A stretch of 6,150 nucleotides of DNA from an uncultured Christensenellaceae bacterium (GCA_949902685.1 CATLDS010000036.1:1-6150), one strand, 5' to 3'. Numbered from the stretch's first letter, positions 1 to 6,051 are shown. Notes: a model not told the origin generated them from the sequence alone. Translations and numbers: made by a program.

Positions 1-23
1 GTATACAAATAAGATACTACAAT

Positions 24-626
24 ATGTGGCATCTTATTTTTTTGTTTATACTGTTAGTGATTTTATTAATAGTTCTATATCCATTTTTTGTAAAATTTGA
101 TGTAAGGTTTAATTTGCTTAAATTAAAAGGTTCGCTTACTATTAAGCTCTTTAATTTTGTGAAGATTGATTTTAGATTACGTATAAAGAATGGTTATATC
201 TATATTAATCATAAAAACAAAATTAGAAAAGAAAAAATAACGAACAATAACTTTAATGTAGTTTTCTTTATGAATTTGATTAGTCAAATATACTTTCGTG
301 AACAGTTTTTGACTCTTGATATGAAATCAAACTTTGGATATGTCAATGATTCATGTATTACTGCAGTTGGATGTGGCTACATTGACGTATTAACGAAGTC
401 CATATTAAGTAAACTTAAAAATAACAAAAAATCATCACATATTTTCGTAAATAATGAGCCAAGATATAATGAAGATATATTCAATGTACGTTTTATTAAT
501 GAGATAAGAATATCTTTAGCAGATATACTATACGCATTAATTTACGCATTGTTGAATTCATGGGGTAAATATGAAAAAGGTAGAAAGCGTAAAACTAAAA
601 AACAACAAAATAGAGTCTCTAATTGA
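24..626 (+). CDS. DUF2953-like membrane-anchored protein (YtfI-type), function unknown
   Basis: The 200-residue product opens with one strongly hydrophobic segment (about residues 3-23) followed by a basic, soluble region and a very Lys/Arg-rich tail (about 183-196). The short hydrophobic start, the beta-rich GSLTIKLFNFVKI stretch (about 36-48) and the C-terminal RISLADILYALIYAL segment resemble DUF2953 proteins. As I recall, these lie directly upstream of ytfJ in Bacilli and Clostridia; here the next gene is the YtfJ/GerW homologue, which supports the call. No catalytic motif is visible, and the family role is not established to my knowledge. The start is uncertain: the reading frame stays open back to base 3, and no convincing Shine-Dalgarno sequence precedes the ATG at 24, so a start outside the window is possible. 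I keep ATG 24 because the hydrophobic segment begins right after it. The last 56 nt overlap gerW. Confidence 0.7.
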   Translation: MWHLIFLFILLVILLIVLYPFFVKFDVRFNLLKLKGSLTIKLFNFVKIDFRLRIKNGYIYINHKNKIRKEKITNNNFNVVFFMNLISQIYFREQFLTLDMKSNFGYVNDSCITAVGCGYIDVLTKSILSKLKNNKKSSHIFVNNEPRYNEDIFNVRFINEIRISLADILYALIYALLNSWGKYEKGRKRKTKKQQNRVSN

Positions 627-966
627 TATCTCTCTCGATAAGGTTAGAGGATTAATTGATGTTAATTGCGTTGTAGGTAATGCAATATCAATGCCAGATG
701 ACAGCATAATCATACCAATATCAAAGGTGAGCGTTGGTTTCGTGGCAGGAGGCGGAGAGTATAATGACCTTAATGCTAAAAGAAATTCGGCGGACTTCCC
801 AATGGCAGGAGGTACTGGTGGAGGATTTACGGTATCACCGATTGGCTTCTTTGTAGTTAAGGATGGTAAGTTCAAGATAGTTCATGCTGATAAATCTACA
901 GCGTACATGGGACTTATTAAAAATGCGACTGAGGTATTGAAAAAATTTGCGGAGAAAGTAAAATGA
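571..966 (+). CDS. gerW: Sporulation/germination protein GerW (YtfJ family)
   Basis: This 131-residue protein matches the YtfJ/GerW family almost from end to end. Visible landmarks are IDVNCVVGNAIS (29-40), IIPISKVSVGFVAGGGEY (47-64) and the glycine-rich FPMAGGTGGGFTVSPIGFFVV (76-96), followed by a short helical tail. In Bacillus subtilis, GerW is a forespore-expressed protein needed for normal germination, linked to response to L-alanine; its biochemical activity is not known. The length is typical or slightly short. ATG 571 is preceded by GGGG at 562-565, and the protein-family alignment begins about 13 residues later, so this start gives a short basic extension (MKKVESVKLKNNK) that overlaps the upstream gene by 56 nt. 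No better start lies downstream. The stop overlaps the next start as ATGA, implying translational coupling with the carboxypeptidase gene. The family is confident; the physiological role here is inferred from homologues. Confidence 0.92.
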   Translation: MKKVESVKLKNNKIESLIDISLDKVRGLIDVNCVVGNAISMPDDSIIIPISKVSVGFVAGGGEYNDLNAKRNSADFPMAGGTGGGFTVSPIGFFVVKDGKFKIVHADKSTAYMGLIKNATEVLKKFAEKVK

Positions 967-2108
967 AAAAAGTTAAATTTATATTACCATTATTATTAGT
1001 ATTGGTCTTAACCTTAATGATTTTTGTACCACAAGAGATAGATAGTTATGCTGTTCAATCTAGTGCAAGTGGAATGTGCGTGATAGACCAAAAGACAAAA
1101 AGAATTTTATATTCTAAGAATGAAAATCTTGCATTACCGATGGCATCTACAACTAAAGTGATGACAGCTATTACAGTATTACAAAATTGTGATGACTTAG
1201 ATGAATTAATTCAGGTAGATGATGCTTCAATAGGTATCGAAGGTACTTCAATTTATCTTAGAAAAGGCGAATTAATCACAGTTAAAGATCTATTGTACGG
1301 ATTGATGTTGCGTAGTGGTAATGACGCTGCTACAGCTTTAGCAATCCACGTAGGTGGTAGCGTATCAGGATTTGCTGATATGATGAATGAGTTGGCAAGT
1401 AAAATTGGTGCAGTTAATTCTCATTTTATGAACCCGCATGGACTAGATCATAAAGAACACTATACTACGGCTTATGATTTGGCATTAATTGCTGGATATG
1501 CACTAAATAATCCTATATTTAAAGAAGTAGTATCTACTAAATCTCATGTAATAGAGGCTACTAATAAATCGGATAAAAGATATTTAAGTAACAAAAATAG
1601 ATTATTGTCTAGTTTGGATGGTTGTTGTGGAGTGAAAACTGGTTTTACTAGTAAGGCTGGTAGATGTCTAGTGAGCGCTTGTGAACGTAATGATAGAACT
1701 ACAGTGTGCGTGGTATTGAATTGTGGTCCAATGTTTGAAGAAAGCGCTAGTATGCTTAATTCTAGTTTCGTAGACTATGAATATGTACAATTGATTGATA
1801 AAAATCGTGAGATTTATAATGAATATATCATAGATAAAACAGAAGGTAAACTTCACTTATATACCGATGAAGATTTCTACTATCCAATGTTAAAAAGTGA
1901 GAAAAACAAAGTGTCTTTGAAATATAATGTATCACTTGATGACAGACTAGAGGATGAAAGTGTAGGCGAAGTTCAAATATTTATTGAAAATGACTTGATT
2001 AAAACGATGAAATTATATACAATGAACAAGATAGATAAATTAATCGACAGTAAAACACTGCAGATTAATGAAATATTATGGGAAGAAAATTTGAATGAGG
2101 ATCAATAA
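963..2108 (+). CDS. dacF: D-alanyl-D-alanine carboxypeptidase, DacF/DacB type (peptidase S11)
   Basis: This is a penicillin-binding D,D-carboxypeptidase that removes the terminal D-Ala of peptidoglycan pentapeptides and so limits cross-linking. All three active-site motifs are intact: STTK at 62-65 (nucleophile Ser62, Lys65), SGN at 118-120 and KTG at 225-227. Residues 1-30 form a signal peptide (basic MKKVK, a long hydrophobic core, cleavage likely after YA at 29-30), so the enzyme acts outside the membrane. Residues from about 270 to 360 look like the beta-rich C-terminal PBP5_C-like domain (VGEVQIFIENDLIKTMKLYT). There is no clear C-terminal transmembrane helix; an amphipathic membrane-binding helix could lie in the last 25 residues. 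GGAG at 951-954 sits 8 nt before the ATG. Placement after gerW favours the sporulation-linked DacF/DacB subgroup, but a vegetative role cannot be excluded. The 381-residue length is normal. The gene overlaps rluB by 14 nt. Confidence 0.95.
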   Translation: MKKVKFILPLLLVLVLTLMIFVPQEIDSYAVQSSASGMCVIDQKTKRILYSKNENLALPMASTTKVMTAITVLQNCDDLDELIQVDDASIGIEGTSIYLRKGELITVKDLLYGLMLRSGNDAATALAIHVGGSVSGFADMMNELASKIGAVNSHFMNPHGLDHKEHYTTAYDLALIAGYALNNPIFKEVVSTKSHVIEATNKSDKRYLSNKNRLLSSLDGCCGVKTGFTSKAGRCLVSACERNDRTTVCVVLNCGPMFEESASMLNSSFVDYEYVQLIDKNREIYNEYIIDKTEGKLHLYTDEDFYYPMLKSEKNKVSLKYNVSLDDRLEDESVGEVQIFIENDLIKTMKLYTMNKIDKLIDSKTLQINEILWEENLNEDQ

Positions 2109-2808
2109 ATATCTAGCAACGGCAGGTTTAGATAGCCGAAGAAAAGTAGAAAGTTTAATATTAGATGGTAAGGTAAAGGTTAATGGTAAAGTTTGCCGTG
2201 TATTATCTACCGATATTAAATCTAATGATATAGTAGTGTGTGATGGAGGCACGATAAGGACTAGTAATTCGTTAGTGTATTATAAACTGCATAAGCCTAA
2301 AGGTTATGTCTCTACGGTATCGGATGATTTAGGTAGGAAGACAATAATGTCTTTGATGCGCGGAGTACACAATAGAGTATTTCCAGTAGGAAGATTGGAT
2401 TATGATACTGAGGGTTTAATCTTACTTACTAATGACGGAGAAGTGACTAATCTTTTAACTAAACCTAATAGCGAAGTACCTAAGACATATACTGTTCATA
2501 TCGAAAATAGCATCAGCAAAGAAGAGATAAAGAGTTTATCATCTGGAGTTGATATTGGAGATTATATCACCAAACCATGTAGTGTGGTATCAACATTGGT
2601 TAGTGATAATCTGTCAAAGTTAACAGTCACTATCGCAGAGGGCAAGAATAGACAGATACGTAGAATGTTTGAGGCTATAGGTAAGAATGTCATATTCCTA
2701 AGACGAACACAGATAGGAGAGATTCGCCTTGGTGGGTTATCTAGAGGAGAATATGCTCCACTAAATCCAAAAGAAGTTAGATATTTAAATAATTTGAAGA
2801 GGAAGTAG
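2095..2808 (+). CDS. rluB: 23S rRNA pseudouridine synthase, RluB/RsuA family
   Basis: This enzyme isomerises a specific uridine in ribosomal RNA to pseudouridine; RluB of E. coli modifies position 2605 of 23S rRNA. The N-terminal S4 RNA-binding domain covers about residues 1-48, opening with the family-typical MRINKYLATAGLDSRRKVE. The catalytic domain follows, with KPKGYVST (67-74), the active-site motif GRLDYDTEGL (99-108, catalytic Asp102) and KNRQIRRMF (184-192). The 237-residue length is normal. The ATG at 2095 is fixed by the S4 domain start; a weak GGGAAG lies 9 nt upstream at 2080-2085. The gene begins inside the end of dacF, so coupling is likely. In Firmicutes I recall spmA and spmB between these two genes; they are absent here. 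The 3' end is shared with a terminator hairpin whose loop contains the stop codon. RsuA/RluE/RluF-type specificity cannot be fully excluded, but the neighbourhood favours RluB. Confidence 0.93.
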   Translation: MRINKYLATAGLDSRRKVESLILDGKVKVNGKVCRVLSTDIKSNDIVVCDGGTIRTSNSLVYYKLHKPKGYVSTVSDDLGRKTIMSLMRGVHNRVFPVGRLDYDTEGLILLTNDGEVTNLLTKPNSEVPKTYTVHIENSISKEEIKSLSSGVDIGDYITKPCSVVSTLVSDNLSKLTVTIAEGKNRQIRRMFEAIGKNVIFLRRTQIGEIRLGGLSRGEYAPLNPKEVRYLNNLKRK

Positions 2809-2826
2809 TATTCCTCTTTTTCTTTT
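2797..2826 (+). terminator. Intrinsic terminator overlapping the end of rluB
   Basis: AAGAGGAA (2797-2804) pairs perfectly with TTCCTCTT (2811-2818) around a 6-nt loop that contains the rluB stop codon TAG (2806-2808). A U-rich run (2817-2826, broken by one C) follows directly. It ends the gerW-dacF-rluB transcript and insulates the promoter found about 30 nt further on. The minus strand lacks a matching U tract, so it works in the + direction. Confidence 0.88.
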
Positions 2827-2853
2827 ATATAAAAATAAACCATTAGAAAAAAT

Positions 2854-2882
2854 TTGACTTTTTGCAACAATAATACTATAAT
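2854..2882 (+). promoter_or_regulatory. Strong sigma-A-like promoter for plsC-S1
   Basis: TTGACT (2854-2859) is separated by exactly 17 bp from a perfect TATAAT (2877-2882), which matches the vegetative sigma-70/sigma-A consensus at 11 of 12 positions. The start point is expected near 2889, leaving about 25 nt of leader before the plsC ATG at 2915. The ribosome binding site AAAGGA (2903-2908) lies in that leader, 6 nt before the ATG. Placement just after a terminator supports an independent transcription unit. Confidence 0.88.
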
Positions 2883-2914
2883 ATTAAATAAAAGATTAAT
2901 TAAAAGGATTAAAA

Positions 2915-3517
2915 ATGTTTTTCTGTTTGTGTTTTATTGTGCTTGCTTTACCACTATCAATAATTTTTCCAATCAAATGTGTGGGAAGGAAAAATTTACA
3001 TCCACTAAAGAAACAAAAACAAAACTTTATTATCTCATGTAACCATATGACTAATATGGACGCTATAATGTTGGATATTAAAGGATTTAAAAAGTATAGA
3101 TTTTTAGGTAAAAAAGAATTATTTAAAAACAAATTTATGAGTGCGGTTATGCGTTCATTAGGTGTGATATCAGTTGATAGGTCTAAGGCTGACGTACATG
3201 CTGTGAAAGAGGTTTTTAAGTTAATATCTAAGAAAAAGGATATTTGTATTTTCCCTCAAGGGACAAGGGCTAAAACACCATTGATTGAGGGAGAGACGGC
3301 AAAAGAAGGTGTAGCAATGTTCTCTATTAGAACGAATACACCCGTAGTACCGATGATGTTCGATAGGAAACTTAGGGCTTTTCATCGTGCTAAACTATAT
3401 ATAGGAGAGCCTATATATCCAGACCAGACTAGAAAACACGACAAAGCGTATTTGGGTGAGTTTTCTAATTTGATAATAGATAAAATGAATAATTTACTGA
3501 AAGGAGATGATAAATAA
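2915..3517 (+). CDS. plsC: 1-acyl-sn-glycerol-3-phosphate acyltransferase (PlsC/LPLAT family)
   Basis: PlsC adds the second acyl chain to lysophosphatidic acid to give phosphatidic acid, the precursor of membrane phospholipids, at the cytoplasmic face of the membrane. The acyltransferase motifs are present: the catalytic NHMTNMD (43-49, an HX4D box with His44 and Asp49), GVISVDR (83-89, motif II), FPQGTR (113-118, motif III) and PVVPM (143-147, motif IV). Motif III has Gln115 where most members have Glu (FPEGTR); this variant occurs in some bacterial homologues. Residues 1-20 form one hydrophobic membrane segment. At 200 residues it is compact but complete. The start is supported by AAAGGA just upstream and the well-placed promoter. 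The stop TAA shares its last A with the ATG of the S1 gene, so the two are co-translated. In related genomes plsC often sits with cmk and ispH; neither is here. Acyl-donor preference cannot be read from sequence. Confidence 0.93.
   Translation: MFFCLCFIVLALPLSIIFPIKCVGRKNLHPLKKQKQNFIISCNHMTNMDAIMLDIKGFKKYRFLGKKELFKNKFMSAVMRSLGVISVDRSKADVHAVKEVFKLISKKKDICIFPQGTRAKTPLIEGETAKEGVAMFSIRTNTPVVPMMFDRKLRAFHRAKLYIGEPIYPDQTRKHDKAYLGEFSNLIIDKMNNLLKGDDK
3501..3506 (+). promoter_or_regulatory. Ribosome binding site of the S1-domain gene
   Basis: AAGGAG lies 10 nt before the ATG at 3517 and 16 nt before a second in-frame ATG at 3523. The spacing selects the first ATG. The site is inside the end of plsC, consistent with coupled translation. 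Confidence 0.8.
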
Positions 3518-4521
3518 TGAAAATGAAAGATTTTAATATCAGCATGACACAATATAATAGAGGTGACATTATCACTGGTACTATAGTTATGATAGGAGAC
3601 AAAGAAGTGGTAGTCGCGCTTGGCGGATTGAAAGAAGGAGTGTTTCCTAAAGTTGAGTTAGACCCTGCATTCAAAATTGGTGACGCAATATTAGTCATGG
3701 TGACAGGTGAGATTGATGATAAAGGTTGTCTAGTGCTAAATCATGCTGGAGTTAATAAAGCAGTACAAGACAAAGAGAAGTTAAAAGATTTGAAGGTAGG
3801 CAGTGAATTATCATTCAAAGTAAACAATATCAACAATTCAGGTTTGCTAGGTGAGTTTATGGGATATAGAGTGTTTTTACCATTCTCACAGTGTACACCA
3901 CAAGATTTTATGAATAGAGATAGTTTGGTCAATAGAGAGGTGTCATCAATCGTAATAGAACTAGATAATATCAAAAAATCTATTGTTTGTAGCACTAAAT
4001 TATTATCTAATACACAATTAGAACCTGTAGAAGTTGGAGAAGTAATTAAAGGAACAGTAATTAAAATAGAAGATAAATATGCTATTGTTCTATTAAAAAA
4101 TGGCTCAAAAGCCAAATTATCAATTAATGATGCTAGTTATGAGCACGTTTCATCACTTAAGGATATACTTGAAGAAAATAAAGAGTACGAATTTAAAATT
4201 TTAGATTGTAATACTGATTATTCACGTATAAGTGTAGGCTTAAAGCAGTTAAAAGAAGACCCTCGTTTCGCATTGTTTAACGAGTTAAATCTTGATGATG
4301 TTGTAGAGGGTGAAGTAGTTAAAATATTACCAGTAGGGGCAGTTATTAAGTTAGATAATGGATTTTCAGCGCTAGCAATAACTAGAGAGAATAGTGACAG
4401 AGCGAATGTTGTTACCCACCATATCTATAAATTAAAGTCTCGAGTAAAGGGTAGAATTTCATACATCAATCGAGAAACACATAAGATTAATTTGATTACT
4501 CACGAGAAAAAAGAACACTAA
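3517..4521 (+). CDS. rpsA: Four-domain S1 RNA-binding protein (ribosomal protein S1 homologue)
   Basis: The 334-residue protein is built from four consecutive S1 (OB-fold) domains, at about residues 16-74, 94-158, 173-243 and 260-328. Each starts with the usual G-x4-G/V strand pattern (GDIITGTIV, GSELSFKVN, GEVIKGTVI, DDVVEGEVV), and the first has the EGVFPKVEL segment typical of S1 repeat 1. Domain 2 is diverged, as it is in ribosome-binding parts of S1 proteins. Four repeats rather than the six of E. coli S1 fit the Firmicutes proteins annotated as RpsA/YpfD, which bind single-stranded RNA; whether they are true ribosomal S1 is debated. The gene follows plsC with a 1-nt overlap. In many Clostridia an S1 gene follows or is fused to ispH; here it is stand-alone and ispH is missing. 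No GC-rich terminator follows, so transcription may run on into the next gene. Confidence 0.87.
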   Translation: MKMKDFNISMTQYNRGDIITGTIVMIGDKEVVVALGGLKEGVFPKVELDPAFKIGDAILVMVTGEIDDKGCLVLNHAGVNKAVQDKEKLKDLKVGSELSFKVNNINNSGLLGEFMGYRVFLPFSQCTPQDFMNRDSLVNREVSSIVIELDNIKKSIVCSTKLLSNTQLEPVEVGEVIKGTVIKIEDKYAIVLLKNGSKAKLSINDASYEHVSSLKDILEENKEYEFKILDCNTDYSRISVGLKQLKEDPRFALFNELNLDDVVEGEVVKILPVGAVIKLDNGFSALAITRENSDRANVVTHHIYKLKSRVKGRISYINRETHKINLITHEKKEH

Positions 4522-4556
4522 TTTCGATATAAATATTTATAAATATCTATAATTCG

Positions 4557-4588
4557 ACAAATTTCATTGCCAAAATTTGTAAATTTGT
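4557..4588. repeat. Inverted plus direct AAATTTGT repeats, possible operator
   Basis: ACAAATTT (4557-4564) is a perfect inverted copy of AAATTTGT (4573-4580), separated by 8 nt. A second AAATTTGT follows head-to-tail with no gap (4581-4588). The three copies overlap the proposed -35 box and spacer of the promoter for the gene at 4602, which is where a repressor or activator could bind. The region is very AT-rich, so chance is a serious alternative, and no regulator gene is adjacent. Confidence 0.4.
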
Positions 4589-4595
4589 TTATTAT
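4567..4595 (+). promoter_or_regulatory. Possible promoter for the Ig-like exported protein gene
   Basis: TTGCCA (4567-4572) and TATTAT (4590-4595) are 17 bp apart, giving a plausible sigma-A-like promoter with one mismatch in the -10 box and two in the -35 box. Transcription would start around 4600-4602, at or on the start codon, so the mRNA would have essentially no leader. The AT-rich background makes such matches easier by chance. Confidence 0.5.
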
Positions 4596-4601
4596 ATTTA
4601 T

Positions 4602-5534
4602 GTGAAGAGAAAGAGCATATTATACATATTTTACTGTATTGCTATAATTGTAATTATTGCTCTTTTTTTGATTTTTCATTTTAAGCCTCAAAATGTTTTT
4701 GGAGGTGCAGACAATAATCAAAATGATAAGCAATATGCTAAATCTTTGGTGCTAAATTGTGCTCGCGAATTGACTATGGGTAGCTATTGTGAAATAAATC
4801 TAAAAGATGATTATTTATCCGTAAATCCTGTATCTAAATTAAAAGATGTCAGTTATAAAATCACGAACAAGCATGGTGATATTGTAACTGGTTTAACTTT
4901 TGCAAATAATGTTATTACTGCAACTAAAGTAGGGTATTATCAAATCATATTTAGTGTTGCATCTAGTGATAAAAGTATTCTGCAAACTAAATTATCAGTT
5001 AATGTAATTGATGATGCTGAAGACGATAGATTAACCTGCAATAACAATCTTCTAATGTTCGGACAAACAGCAGCATTTACTGACATATTTAGTCTACGAA
5101 ACGAGAATGCTGAATATGATGTGGACATTAATGATAAAAATATATTAAATTACGCCGATGGGCAGTTTACTGCAATTTCTAGTGGTTACACAGATTTGAA
5201 GGTTTATATAAAGTCGAAGTATATTGATTACATTTATTCATATCGCTTATTTGTACGTGATGAGCCTGAATATAGAATAGAAACTGAATGTGATGATAAT
5301 GTAATAACCAATCTAAAACGATACAGTATTTACTATCATGTGCTTGACTTGAATTCTCTAGAAGTAGAGCAGAGTGTTAATGTAAAAATTAGTGATACAA
5401 ACATAGCGAAATTAATATCTAATAATAGTCCAGTAGTTCAAATTGAATTTTTAGTGAAGGGCAGTGTAGATGTGATTATAACATCAACTTTAGATGAAAG
5501 TGTAGTTAAGACGATTACCATTACTTATGAATAA
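4602..5534 (+). CDS. Unrecognised membrane-anchored exported protein with three Ig-like modules
   Basis: I do not recognise this 310-residue protein. It starts with a basic MKRK, a long hydrophobic helix (about 6-26) and then polar sequence. No lipobox is present (Cys12 is inside the helix), so it is probably held by an uncleaved N-terminal anchor with the rest outside the cell. The remainder looks all-beta and divides into three similar modules, about 48-137, 142-219 and 224-309. The first two contain the bacterial Ig-like (Big2-type) pattern, with NNVITATKVGYYQIIFSV (102-119) and DGQFTAISSGYTDLKVYI (186-203); the third ends with KGSVDVIITST (286-296). No enzyme motif, sortase signal or cell wall-binding domain is visible. 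The start is GTG, with no Shine-Dalgarno sequence; no in-frame ATG lies upstream, and a basic n-region plus helix begins here, so GTG 4602 is the best choice. An out-of-frame ATG at 4600 overlaps it and meets a stop at once. A surface or adhesion role is only a guess. Confidence 0.75.
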   Translation: MKRKSILYIFYCIAIIVIIALFLIFHFKPQNVFGGADNNQNDKQYAKSLVLNCARELTMGSYCEINLKDDYLSVNPVSKLKDVSYKITNKHGDIVTGLTFANNVITATKVGYYQIIFSVASSDKSILQTKLSVNVIDDAEDDRLTCNNNLLMFGQTAAFTDIFSLRNENAEYDVDINDKNILNYADGQFTAISSGYTDLKVYIKSKYIDYIYSYRLFVRDEPEYRIETECDDNVITNLKRYSIYYHVLDLNSLEVEQSVNVKISDTNIAKLISNNSPVVQIEFLVKGSVDVIITSTLDESVVKTITITYE

Positions 5535-5563
5535 AGAAGACCTATTTAGGTCTTCTTGTTTTT
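5534..5563 (+). terminator. Intrinsic terminator between convergent units
   Basis: AAGAAGACCTA (5534-5544) and TAGGTCTTCTT (5547-5557) form a perfect inverted repeat, realistically a 10-bp stem with a 4-nt loop, followed by GTTTTT (5558-5563). It begins on the last base of the Ig-like gene's stop codon and ends that transcript. In the minus direction the hairpin lies 29 nt after the cupin stop, is preceded by an A-rich stretch and is followed by UUUAUUCAU, so weaker bidirectional use is plausible. Confidence 0.9.
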
Positions 5564-5586
5564 AATTAAAATATAAAATAATTCAA

Positions 5587-5922
5587 TTACTTAGTTCTTA
5601 TAAATATTGCTTCAAAAGTACATTTACCAGTATTTCTTTGCTCGTGGTACACACCTTTAGGGAAGATAAAGAAATCACCTACATTGAATTTGTACTCGCC
5701 ATCTTCATCTTTAACTATACCATGACCTTTAAGAACATACATACATTCGTTGCAATCATCATGTTTATGCCACTCAAAGACTCCACCTGACTTAAGCCAA
5801 CCATGAGTGATGCCTTGTATATTTTTAATTTCATCGTTTTTTACAAACAATTTTCTTGTACCAGCACCGTCATGTGCGGGCTCTAGAGCGATACTTTCTT
5901 TAGCCTTTTTAATTACTTTCAT
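5587..5922 (-). CDS. Small single-domain cupin protein
   Basis: This is a 111-residue cupin with both conserved motifs complete. Motif 1 is G47-x4-H52-x-H54-x4-E59-x6-G66, and motif 2 is G82-x5-P88-x-G90-x2-H93-x3-N97. His52, His54, Glu59 and His93 are the expected metal ligands (Fe, Mn, Zn or similar), so a metal-binding beta-barrel is likely. Small stand-alone cupins include dioxygenases, isomerases, sugar-binding proteins and proteins of unknown role; the substrate cannot be read from this sequence. There is no signal peptide, so it is cytoplasmic. The start is supported by AGGAG (complement of 5928-5932) 5 nt before the ATG. It lies 36 nt after the 3' end of tRNA-Thr on the same strand without a clear promoter or hairpin between, so it may be read from the tRNA promoter. 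It converges on the Ig-like gene. Confidence 0.9.
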   Translation of the reverse strand: MKVIKKAKESIALEPAHDGAGTRKLFVKNDEIKNIQGITHGWLKSGGVFEWHKHDDCNECMYVLKGHGIVKDEDGEYKFNVGDFFIFPKGVYHEQRNTGKCTFEAIFIRTK

Positions 5923-5927
5923 ATTTT

Positions 5928-5932
5928 CTCCT
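5928..5932 (-). promoter_or_regulatory. Ribosome binding site of the cupin gene
   Basis: On the minus strand this reads AGGAG, 5 nt before the ATG whose first base is 5922. The spacing is short but workable, and it fixes the cupin start. Confidence 0.75.
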
Positions 5933-5958
5933 ATAAATAATATTTAATTTTATAAAAA

Positions 5959-6034
5959 TGGAGCTTGTGGGCGGGATCGAACCGCCGACCTGTTGATTAC
6001 GAATCAACTGCTCTGCCAACTGAGCCACACAAGC
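5959..6034 (-). tRNA. tRNA-Thr, anticodon CGU
   Basis: The minus strand folds as a complete 76-nt tRNA. The acceptor stem GCTTGTG (6034-6028) pairs with CACAAGC (5969-5963). The D arm is GCTC-AGTTGGCA-GAGC, the anticodon arm is GTTGA-TTCGTAA-TCAAC, and the T arm is GGCGG-TTCGATC-CCGCC. The anticodon CGT occupies positions 34-36 (window 6001-5999) and reads the threonine codon ACG. The discriminator is U (window 5962) and the terminal CCA is encoded in the DNA (5961-5959), as is common in Firmicutes. No mismatch is seen in any stem. Its own promoter lies just upstream. No attachment-site duplication of its 3' end was seen within the window. Confidence 0.97.
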
Positions 6035-6051
6035 ATAATTTCACGATATTC

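Noticed and set aside
1..12. Possible 3' end of an upstream gene (GTA TAC AAA TAA), for example scpB
   Set aside because: Four codons cannot identify a gene; only recalled gene order suggests scpB, so it is not listed as a feature.
558..875. Minus-strand open frame opposite gerW, with a proline-rich translation
   Set aside because: It is the antisense shadow of the glycine-rich GerW coding region; the + frame matches a known family and the minus frame has no RBS or motif.
2854..3042. Short + strand open frame overlapping the plsC promoter and start
   Set aside because: It begins on the -35 box, would need transcription from further upstream, has no RBS, and conflicts with the conserved PlsC frame.
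3741..4115. Minus-strand open frame opposite the S1-domain gene
   Set aside because: It lies wholly within a clear four-domain S1 gene and shows no family resemblance, RBS or promoter of its own.
4522..4556. AT-rich palindromic stretch (ATAAATATTTAT) after the S1 gene as a terminator
   Set aside because: The stem would be pure A/T, with no GC core and no U tract; it is expected by chance in such DNA.
5959..6034. tRNA-Thr as an integration site for a mobile element
   Set aside because: No integrase gene, no repeated 3' tRNA fragment and no change in gene character is seen on either side within the window.
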